Shown here: positions 57,215-64,000 of the stretch, piece after piece
Layout of the letters: the number at the start of each line of letters is the position of its first letter
How positions within the stretch are numbered: the first letter of the stretch is position 1
From: Chitinophaga varians
GTDB taxonomy: Bacteria; Bacteroidota; Bacteroidia; Chitinophagales; Chitinophagaceae
Reading direction: 5' to 3'
Length of the DNA stretch: 64,000 bases
Assembly (NCBI RefSeq): GCF_014529945.1
Contig: NZ_JACVFB010000001.1
Location: 62,001-126,000 of the forward strand
Position numbers and translations under genes: made by a program
The notes under the pieces: generated by a model
Told to the model about the DNA's origin: nothing
Seen by the model: the letters and a program-made list of their open reading frames with translations, nothing else
Databases searched by the model: none

Positions 57215-57994
57215 ATGACCATTAAAATCGCTACCACTGTGAAAGTAGGATTATTTATACCGTGTTATATTGACCAGTTCTACCCGCAGGTAGGCATCGC
57301 CACCCTGCAATTGTTACAGAAACTGGGATGTGAGGTGGAATACCCGCAGGGACAAACCTGTTGCGGCCAGCCTATGGCCAACTCGGGCTACGAGCATCTG
57401 ACGCATCAGTGCAATAGCCTGTTTGTCCGCAATTTTGCGGCGTACGATTATATTGTGGGACCCTCCGGCAGCTGCGTGCTGCACATCAAAGAGCACCTGC
57501 ACGACCCCGCAGATGAACCGGCAGCCGCCGGCATACGGGAACGTATATATGAACTGACAGCGTTTCTCACCGATATATTAAAGGTAACGGCGTTGCCTGC
57601 ACGTTTTCCTCATAAAGTGGGATTACACCAGAGCTGCCATGGGCAGCGCGGCCTCGGTCTCGCACAGATGAGCGAGCTGGTAGCGGCGCCTTTCTCCAAA
57701 CCGGAGCAGCTGCTCCGCATGGTGGAAGGACTGGAGCTGGTGGAGCTGGGCCGCAAAGACGAATGCTGCGGATTTGGCGGCACCTTCTGCGTGACAGAAG
57801 AAGCCGTTTCGGTGAAAATGGGGAAAGACCGTGTAGCCGATCACGTTAAACACGGTGCTGAAATCATCACCGGCACAGATGTTAGTTGTCTGATGCATCT
57901 GGAAGGTATCCTCCGCCGGCAGCATCAACCGGTAAAAGTGATGCATATTGCTGAAATCCTTAATCAACAGATCCATGAACAGGCCAACCACTGA
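57215..57994 (+). CDS. lutA: Lactate utilisation protein A, Fe-S (CCG-domain) subunit
   Basis: The 259-residue protein has two cysteine-rich CCG domains: CYIDQFYPQVG ... CCGQPMANSGY, and HQSCHGQRGLG ... DECCGFGGTFCVTEEAVS. This matches LutA/YkgE, part of the LutABC complex that oxidises L-lactate to pyruvate. A TAAATTTG -7 box is at 57197-57204 only about 10 nt upstream of the ATG, so the leader is very short. It overlaps lutB by 20 bp. Confidence 0.94.
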   Translation: MTIKIATTVKVGLFIPCYIDQFYPQVGIATLQLLQKLGCEVEYPQGQTCCGQPMANSGYEHLTHQCNSLFVRNFAAYDYIVGPSGSCVLHIKEHLHDPADEPAAAGIRERIYELTAFLTDILKVTALPARFPHKVGLHQSCHGQRGLGLAQMSELVAAPFSKPEQLLRMVEGLELVELGRKDECCGFGGTFCVTEEAVSVKMGKDRVADHVKHGAEIITGTDVSCLMHLEGILRRQHQPVKVMHIAEILNQQIHEQANH

Positions 57995-59357
57995 TCACGC
58001 CACGCTGGCGGACAAGTTCAACGAAAATGAGCCCAGGGTGAACTGGCACGATGAAACCCTGTGGTGGGTACGCGCCAAACGTGACCGCCAGGCATGGAGC
58101 ATTCCTGAATGGGAACTACTGCGGGAAACCGCTTCACAGATAAAATTAAATGTGCTGGGTAACCTGCACGACTATCTGACACAGTTTGAGCAGCAGGCGC
58201 TACAGAACGGCGCGGTGGTCCACTGGGCCGTTGACGCAGCGGAACACAACCGCATCGTGACGGACATCCTGCAACGGCATGGTGTAAAACGGATGGTGAA
58301 GAGCAAGTCGATGCTGACGGAAGAATGTCATCTGAATCCGCATCTGGAAGCGCATGGCATCGACGTGATCGATACAGACCTCGGCGAACGTATTGTGCAG
58401 CTGGCGAAAGAACCGCCCAGTCATATCGTATTGCCCTGTATCCATAAAAAGAAAGAAGAGATAGGGGAGCTTTTCCATGAACACCTGGGCACACCGGCCG
58501 GTAACGCTGATCCGCAGTTCCTGACAGCGGCGGCACGGCAGCATCTGCGCAAAGAGTTCCTGCAATCCAAAGCTGCGATCACCGGTGTGAATTTCGCGGT
58601 GGCGGAAACAGGGGAGATGGTCGTGTGCACCAATGAAGGTAACGCCGATATGGGCGCTCATCTCGCAGATGTGCATATTGCCTGTATGGGCATTGAAAAG
58701 ATCATCCCGGAGCGGAGACATCTGGGCGTGTTCCTGCGACTGCTGGCACGCAGCGCTACCGGTCAGCCGATCACCACTTACTCCAGCCATTTCAGAAAGC
58801 CGGCTGCCGGGAAGGAACTACATATCGTGATCGTAGATAACGGCCGTTCGCGGCAATTGGGGCGTGAAGATTTCCGCAACTCCCTGAAATGTATCCGGTG
58901 TGGCGCGTGCATGAATACCTGCCCGGTGTATCGTCGCAGCGGCGGGCATAGTTATCATACAGCCGTTGCCGGTCCTATCGGTAGTATACTGGCGCCTAAT
59001 CTGGATATGAAGGATTACGCCGATCTGCCTTTTGCCTCTACGCTGTGCGGTTCCTGCTCCAATGTATGCCCGGTGAAGATCGATATCCATCAGCAGTTAT
59101 ATAAATGGAGACAGGTATTGGTACAGGAGGGTCATACCAGCGGTATGAAAACGGCCGGTATGAAAATGATGAACGCCGTACTCTCCAAACCAGGTAATTA
59201 TAAAAAAGCAGGTAAGATGGGCCGTTGGGTGTTACGCGCTTTTCCGGGTATGGTCAACAATCGTTTTAACCCATGGTATAAACAACGGGAGATGCCGGCG
59301 CCACCTGCGCAGTCATTCTCTGAATGGTACGCGCAACAACAATCAACAAAAAAATAA
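57975..59357 (+). CDS. lutB: Lactate utilisation protein B, ferredoxin-like Fe-S subunit
   Basis: The product of about 460 residues has an LUD-like N-terminal half (AAITGVNFAVAETGEMVVCTNEGNADM) and two 4Fe-4S clusters in the C-terminal half: CIRCGACMNTCPVYRRSGG and CGSCSNVCPVKIDIHQQL. A DUF3390-type tail follows. ATG at 57975 lies inside the end of lutA; an in-frame start at 57948 is less likely. It passes electrons from lactate oxidation to the respiratory chain. It sits between lutA and lutC in the usual order. Confidence 0.95.
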   Translation: MNRPTTDHATLADKFNENEPRVNWHDETLWWVRAKRDRQAWSIPEWELLRETASQIKLNVLGNLHDYLTQFEQQALQNGAVVHWAVDAAEHNRIVTDILQRHGVKRMVKSKSMLTEECHLNPHLEAHGIDVIDTDLGERIVQLAKEPPSHIVLPCIHKKKEEIGELFHEHLGTPAGNADPQFLTAAARQHLRKEFLQSKAAITGVNFAVAETGEMVVCTNEGNADMGAHLADVHIACMGIEKIIPERRHLGVFLRLLARSATGQPITTYSSHFRKPAAGKELHIVIVDNGRSRQLGREDFRNSLKCIRCGACMNTCPVYRRSGGHSYHTAVAGPIGSILAPNLDMKDYADLPFASTLCGSCSNVCPVKIDIHQQLYKWRQVLVQEGHTSGMKTAGMKMMNAVLSKPGNYKKAGKMGRWVLRAFPGMVNNRFNPWYKQREMPAPPAQSFSEWYAQQQSTKK

Positions 59358-59379
59358 ACAGCCGTAATAATATATTGAT

Positions 59380-59946
59380 ATGAGTAGCAGGGAACAGATA
59401 CTGGCCGCCGTGAAGAAAAACCAACCGGAAGCCACTGCGTTGCCATCATTGCAGGGACTGGCAGGAGAGATGCCGGCCACACTGGAGGCTTATCGTAAAG
59501 TGCTGGAAAGTCTTGGCGGCAGTCTGTTTGAGATCACCGATGCCGCACAGGTGCCTGCGTTATTGTCGCAGCATTATCCTCATCTTGAAAGGGTCGTGTT
59601 TGCTGATGATCAACGGGAATGGGCACACGAAGATCCGCATCAGCTGGAAAATGTGGACATGGCTGTTGTAACCGGGCAGTGGGGCGTTGCTGAAAATGGC
59701 GCCATCTGGTTAACTGAAAATAATATAGCCGTAAGAGTATTACCATTCATTTGCCAGCATCTGGCGATCATATTACCACGGGAACGCATATTGGCAACCA
59801 TGCATGATGCGTATGAGAAAATCGGTGCACCTCAAACCGGTTTCGGTGTTTTTATTGCAGGCCCATCCAAAACCGCTGACATAGAGCAATCCCTCGTATT
59901 AGGCGCCCACGGCGCAAAGAGCCTGGTCGTGTTTGTTTTAAGTTAA
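59380..59946 (+). CDS. lutC: Lactate utilisation protein C (LUD domain)
   Basis: The 188-residue protein is a single LUD domain: EQILAAVKKNQPEA at the start, VDMAVVTGQWGVAENGAIWLTENN, LPFICQHLAIILPRERILATMHDAYEKI, and GPSKTADIEQSLVLGAHGAKSLVVFVL at the end. It completes the LutABC set, 22 bp after lutB. A terminator follows at 59997. Confidence 0.94.
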   Translation: MSSREQILAAVKKNQPEATALPSLQGLAGEMPATLEAYRKVLESLGGSLFEITDAAQVPALLSQHYPHLERVVFADDQREWAHEDPHQLENVDMAVVTGQWGVAENGAIWLTENNIAVRVLPFICQHLAIILPRERILATMHDAYEKIGAPQTGFGVFIAGPSKTADIEQSLVLGAHGAKSLVVFVLS

Positions 59947-59996
59947 ATTCATTTTAACTGTAGGTTTATTCAAAAAATCACTTACTTTTATAAATG

Positions 59997-60032
59997 AAAA
60001 GATGATCTGAATGCAAAAAATCATCTTTTTTT
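59997..60032 (+). terminator. Intrinsic terminator of the lut operon
   Basis: AAAAGATGAT (59997-60006) and ATCATCTTTT (60020-60029) form a perfect 10-bp stem with a 13-nt loop, then a run of T. Confidence 0.85.
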
Positions 60033-60654
60033 ATAAAGTTGGTATGGTGTTTGTTTCCACTGGCCATCACAAACAACTTTAGTAGTTCTATTTAACCATA
60101 TAGCGAATATTACTTTAACCATATAGCGAACGAACTTAGTTAACCGGAAAAATTGAAAGACCATGTATCAATTATTTTGTGTGCCAGCGCATGAAGGTAT
60201 TAGAAACGAGAATGACTGTCAACTGCACAATCAATCATGTGTGAAGGTATTACGCCTGTCCTGTCCCGATATCAACAGATGTTGTTGAAAGTAGCCTTTT
60301 AATATAGCCTGTAAAGTTAGTCGTCCATATTACCTGTATGCGAACACAGGAGACGCACTGCCTTTCAGCGGCGGGTTTCATACTTGCCTTTATCATCTTG
60401 TCAGTATAAGATCAATATTGGATTGGAGGAGCTATCATTTGCGCAGAGTAAAAAAATTTTAATGTTTACTTTTTCATAATAGTAAGATATCAAAATTTAG
60501 TGTTTACTTTGCATAACTTGAAAAACCGAAAAATGCGAACCAAACCTTAAGCTATCTGACCAGAGAGTAAAGCGCCTCTATGAAAACCACCCTCGCGCTA
60601 CTTATCCTGATTGGACGAGCAAATATTTCTTAACCGTATCTATTATTGAAACCT
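60033..60654 (+). promoter_or_regulatory. Long upstream region of the exopolysaccharide locus with direct repeats
   Basis: There is no credible gene in about 620 bp. A 17-bp exact direct repeat TTTAACCATATAGCGAA occurs at 60091-60107 and 60114-60130 (23-bp period, about two helical turns), a possible regulator site. GAAGGTATTA occurs twice, near 60194 and 60243. Two GTTTACTTT...CATAA strings (about 60462 and 60500) precede the first gene and may be promoter elements. Confidence 0.5.
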
Positions 60655-62592
60655 ATGGTGAACAAATCATCATGGATTACCCCGTCATGGCTTATTCTGC
60701 TGCTTGACCTTGGGTGTTCCGTAATCGCCATCAATCTTGCCTTTCTGCTCAGGCTCAATTTTGATATGGAGGCCCTCACTCCGTATCCGCTTGAAGAAAT
60801 CTCCTTTATTGTGTTAGGTGTAACGCTGGGGCTGTCCCTGTTACTTCGTACTTATCGCGGCATCGTACGGCATACCAGCCTCGCTGATATTGCCAACATC
60901 GCCTGCATGAACTTCGTCAGCTGTTGTATTTTGCTGACTATCGGCTATAGCCATGTGCTGGATGCTGAAGTCAACCTCTTCCCATTGTCAGTAGTCCTGA
61001 TCGCTTTTTTTATCACTTCCTTCCTGTTGTTATCCTATCGACTGTTGGTGAAATGGGTATTTAAATACTATAAAAATTTTCGTGCTGTCAACAAAACAAG
61101 AGCGGCTATTTATCACACCGGTTTGACCAGTATCATGATACGCAAAGCCCTCAATGATAATCCGGAATCGGACATACGCATTGTGGCCTTCCTCGCGGAA
61201 ACAAACGGTCATGCCGGCAAGTCCATCGAAGGATTACCGGTATATGCAGCCCGCAGGGGACAGCTCTTTAAAATGGTAAGGCAGGGGAAAATATCGCTGT
61301 TGCTGATACCGGACGATCATCTGGATGCGCAACACCTGAATGAACTGGTGGAAGAGTGTATAATGGCGAATGTTAAAGTACAGAAGATCATCTCTGTAAA
61401 CCAATGGATTGATGGTACACAAAATAAAGGTATACAGTTGAAAGACATCAATATAGAAGATCTGTTGGAAAGATCTGTCATCGATATCAAAAATGAAAAA
61501 CTGGAAGAGGAAATCAAAGATAAGAGTGTACTCGTTACCGGTGCCGCAGGTTCTATCGGCAGTGAGATCGTACGGCAGGTGATCCGTTATCAGCCGGCTG
61601 TCATTATCCTTTGTGATAAAGCAGAATCCCCGCTGCATGAACTGGAGCTGGAGATGGCGGAGATGGGCTCTAAAATTCCCATTATTCCGTTTATCGGTAA
61701 CGTATGCGACCGGTCACGTATGCAGCAACTGTTTGAAGTATACGCGCCTGCTATTGTATATCACGCCGCGGCCTATAAACATGTGCCGATGATGGAAAAA
61801 AATCCCTCCATCGCTGTGATGAACAATGTGCTGGGGACCAAGATCATGGCTGAGTTGGCAGTGGACTTCGGGGTGGAGAAATTTGTGATGGTGTCTACTG
61901 ATAAAGCCGTGAACCCTACTAATGTGATGGGCGCTTCCAAACGTATTGCAGAGATCTTTACACAATCATATAATAACAAGATCAACGATCATTTCAAGAA
62001 AACCGGTCCGGTATTTGGTCTACCGCCTACCCGTTTTATTACCACCCGTTTCGGTAATGTACTCGGGTCCAATGGGTCTGTCATACCACGCTTCAAAAAA
62101 CAACTGGAAAACGGTGGGCCGCTTACGGTTACCCATCCGGAAATTACCCGGTATTTTATGACGATACCCGAAGCCTGTCAGCTGGTGCTGGAAGCAGGCG
62201 CCATGGGACAAGGCGGTGAGATATTTGTTTTCGATATGGGCAAGCCCATGAAAGTAGCCGACCTGGCCAAGAAGATGATACGCATGGCAGGTAAAGAACC
62301 AGGAAGGGATATTCAGATCGTATACTCCGGATTAAGACCAGGAGAGAAACTGTACGAAGAACTGTTGAACAATGCAGAAAATACACTGCCTACCTATCAC
62401 GAAAAAATACTGATCGCCAAAGTGCGTAGCTACGCATTCGACGAAGTAGACGCTAAAGTGACACAGCTGATTGAATCAGCACAACAGCACTACCTGACAC
62501 CGACCGTAGCATTAATGAAAAAACTGGTGCCGGAATTTATCAGTAAAAATTCGGCCTACGAAGAATTGGACAAGGACAAAATAAAAATGTAA
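60655..62592 (+). CDS. CapD/PglF-type nucleotide-sugar 4,6-dehydratase, membrane-bound
   Basis: The product of about 645 residues has four N-terminal membrane helices (from WLILLLDLGCSVIAINLAFLL), a CoA-binding-like linker domain, then a short-chain dehydrogenase domain. The latter has VLVTGAAGSIGSEIV (NAD site), YHAAAYKHVPMME, MVSTDKAVNPTNVMGASKRIAE (catalytic Thr/Asp/Lys) and TRFGNVLGSNGSVIPRFKKQ. This family makes UDP-4-keto-6-deoxy-HexNAc for surface polysaccharides. ATG 60655 is chosen over an in-frame TTG at 60646. It opens the exopolysaccharide locus. Confidence 0.94.
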   Translation: MVNKSSWITPSWLILLLDLGCSVIAINLAFLLRLNFDMEALTPYPLEEISFIVLGVTLGLSLLLRTYRGIVRHTSLADIANIACMNFVSCCILLTIGYSHVLDAEVNLFPLSVVLIAFFITSFLLLSYRLLVKWVFKYYKNFRAVNKTRAAIYHTGLTSIMIRKALNDNPESDIRIVAFLAETNGHAGKSIEGLPVYAARRGQLFKMVRQGKISLLLIPDDHLDAQHLNELVEECIMANVKVQKIISVNQWIDGTQNKGIQLKDINIEDLLERSVIDIKNEKLEEEIKDKSVLVTGAAGSIGSEIVRQVIRYQPAVIILCDKAESPLHELELEMAEMGSKIPIIPFIGNVCDRSRMQQLFEVYAPAIVYHAAAYKHVPMMEKNPSIAVMNNVLGTKIMAELAVDFGVEKFVMVSTDKAVNPTNVMGASKRIAEIFTQSYNNKINDHFKKTGPVFGLPPTRFITTRFGNVLGSNGSVIPRFKKQLENGGPLTVTHPEITRYFMTIPEACQLVLEAGAMGQGGEIFVFDMGKPMKVADLAKKMIRMAGKEPGRDIQIVYSGLRPGEKLYEELLNNAENTLPTYHEKILIAKVRSYAFDEVDAKVTQLIESAQQHYLTPTVALMKKLVPEFISKNSAYEELDKDKIKM

Positions 62593-62716
62593 TCATTACG
62601 CAATGAAGGTCATACCACCAGCGCACACCATTGCCTGGAACGGCCCTTTATTGCCTAAAAAATCGAGCGTAAAAATGAAGTTTTTCACCCGGGAACAAGG
62701 AGCACTGCTCTGTTTG

Positions 62717-63523
62717 ATGAAGAAAAGAGGATGGTCTTGGCTGATGATCGGTATTATCAGCATGGGCATATTCTCCTGTGCAACACCTAAGAACATCACT
62801 TATTTTAAAGATGTTCCGGACTCCCTGCAAAACAAGGAAGTAGACCAGGCATCGTATAAAACGCCGGTTATTCAGGTGGATGATATTCTGCAGGTAAGTA
62901 TCCAGACATTGGATCCTAACGCGACGACATTGCTGAATCAGCAAAATACTGCCAGCTGGCCGGTGACCGGCACGCCCGGTAGTTCAACTGCCCCCACCAG
63001 CAGCGGCGTGGCCGGTTATCTGGTAGATAAAGAAGGATATATTACCCTGCCATTGATAGGTAAACTGTTGGTGAAAGACAAGTCCACCAGCCAGGTCCGG
63101 GATGAAATCAAAGCGAAAGCAGCGGAATTCTATAAAGATCCGGTAGTAAACGTACGACTGGCCAACTTCAAAGTGACCGTATTGGGCGAGGTTGCCCGAC
63201 CGTCTACTTACGTAATGCCTAACGAGAAAGTGACTTTACTGGATGCACTGGGCATGGCGGGCGACCTTACCATCTACGGTAAAAGAGAAAACGTGTTGTT
63301 GATCAGAGAAAAAGATAACAAGAAAGAATTTGTAAGATTCAACCTGAATAAGAGCAATCTGTTTGCTTCTCCCTACTATTATTTGCAACAGGGAGATGTG
63401 GTATATGTTGAACCGAATAAGTCAAAGATCGCTTCCACAGACGGTGCAAGACTACGTAACATCACGATCGTTTCTTCCGCATTGTCTGTCCTGATTGTAC
63501 TTCTGACGAGAGTTAAATTCTAA
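62717..63523 (+). CDS. Polysaccharide export lipoprotein (Wza-like)
   Basis: From ATG 62717 (268 residues) the product starts with a lipoprotein signal (KKRGWSWLMIGIISMGIFSCATPK). A Poly_export domain follows (VIQVDDILQVSIQTLDPNA ... VDKEGYITLPLIGKLLVKDKSTSQVRDEIKAKA), then a SLBB domain (VTVLGEVARPSTYVMPNEKVTLLDALGMAGD). A C-terminal membrane segment (NITIVSSALSVLIVLL) follows. An earlier in-frame ATG at 62603 would bury the lipobox. It forms the outer-membrane export channel of the locus. Confidence 0.94.
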   Translation: MKKRGWSWLMIGIISMGIFSCATPKNITYFKDVPDSLQNKEVDQASYKTPVIQVDDILQVSIQTLDPNATTLLNQQNTASWPVTGTPGSSTAPTSSGVAGYLVDKEGYITLPLIGKLLVKDKSTSQVRDEIKAKAAEFYKDPVVNVRLANFKVTVLGEVARPSTYVMPNEKVTLLDALGMAGDLTIYGKRENVLLIREKDNKKEFVRFNLNKSNLFASPYYYLQQGDVVYVEPNKSKIASTDGARLRNITIVSSALSVLIVLLTRVKF

Positions 63524-63540
63524 TTTCTTAACACTATTGC

Positions 63541-64000
63541 ATGCAGCACGAAAACACTAACTCAAAAGGACAGGGCCATTTAAATGGTCTCGCCAGGCCA
63601 CAAGAGCCGAATGACAGCGTATTGGACCTGCGTAGTATCCTCGACAAGGTATTGTCCAACTGGTATTGGTTTGTGCTATGTGGCATCCTGACTGTGGCGC
63701 TGGCATGGGTGTATCTCCGTTATGCTACACCCAACTATCTGATCAATGCGAAGATATTGGTACAAGACCAGCAGAAAGGTGGCAACCTGCCGGGAGAAGA
63801 AATATTTCAGCAACTGGAACTGTTCTCCAACAAAAGCAACGTAGACAATGAAGTGGAAATCATCAAGTCACGTTCGCTCATGGAGAATGTGGTCAGGAAA
63901 CTGGACCTCAATGTCCGTTACTTCACAGAAGGCCGTATCAAACAAACGGAACTGTTTGCCAAACGTCCTTTCTCGATGCACTGGCTGTCGCTGAAGGACT
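63541..64000 (+). CDS. Wzz/tyrosine-autokinase-type polysaccharide co-polymerase, 5' part only
   Basis: From ATG 63541 the frame is open to the window edge (153 codons). It has SVLDLRSILDKVLSNWYWFVLCGILTVALAWVYLRY, a Wzz-type N-terminal membrane segment, followed by NYLINAKILVQDQQKG and NEVEIIKSRSLMENVVRKLDL, typical of chain-length determinants. In Bacteroidota this usually continues into a cytoplasmic BY-kinase domain, which lies beyond the window. It follows the Wza-like gene by 17 bp. Confidence 0.9.
   Translation, partial: MQHENTNSKGQGHLNGLARPQEPNDSVLDLRSILDKVLSNWYWFVLCGILTVALAWVYLRYATPNYLINAKILVQDQQKGGNLPGEEIFQQLELFSNKSNVDNEVEIIKSRSLMENVVRKLDLNVRYFTEGRIKQTELFAKRPFSMHWLSLKD

Overview
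The window looks like chromosomal DNA of a Bacteroidota member, most like Chitinophagaceae (Chitinophaga-type). Evidence: a SusC/SusD pair driven by an ECF sigma factor and FecR, several FecR/STN-domain proteins, lipoproteins with a CKK/CSK-type lipobox, DUF1080 and Gfo/Idh/MocA enzymes with Tat signals, a LutABC set, and promoters resembling the Bacteroidota pattern TTTG-N19-21-TAnnTTTG. I saw no rRNA, tRNA, CRISPR array, phage block or intact transposase.

Layout. 1-4490: end of a probable TetR-type regulator overlapping a TolC/HlyD/DHA2-MFS efflux operon, with a long imperfect inverted repeat between the last two genes. 4518-9704 (minus): TonB-dependent receptor, AraC regulator and Tat-exported amidohydrolase. 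9757-14569: Mpo1-like protein, a possible decayed gene, a beta-hydroxyacid dehydrogenase, a divergent HxlR regulator/DoxX pair with a palindromic operator candidate, and a large SPFH protein with repeated N-terminal modules. 15262-18420: FtsX/MacB-type permease, then a 74-bp tandem repeat array. 18421-24491: ROK kinase behind a promoter with two LacI-type operators, a structured intergenic element, then a Gfo/Idh/MocA oxidoreductase and a HEAT + double DUF1080 protein (3-keto-sugar chemistry). 24618-28363: two unknown small proteins and a ThDP enzyme coupled to a MEKHLA-domain protein. 28457-36052: di-heme peroxidase, ECF/FecR/STN-barrel trio, tail-fibre-like protein, M90 and M28 peptidases.

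36206-51010 is the most interesting part. It is a polysaccharide-utilisation-type operon (ECF sigma, FecR, SusC, SusD, GH2 beta-galactosidase, GH63/MGH1-like alpha-glycosidase) that runs on with 10-17 bp gaps into a kinase/PLP-enzyme fusion resembling hydroxylysine kinase + phosphohydroxylysine phospho-lyase, and then rpiA. Together these fit import and stepwise breakdown of Glc-alpha-Gal-beta-hydroxylysine, the collagen glycan. This is inference, but it can be tested.

50974-64000: MHS-type transporter, cold-shock protein with a long leader, a 298-bp MITE-like element with palindromic ends, a Pif1-like helicase, an LLM flavin oxidoreductase, a lipoprotein, lutABC, and the start of an exopolysaccharide locus (CapD-like, Wza-like, Wzz-like) that runs off the end of the window.
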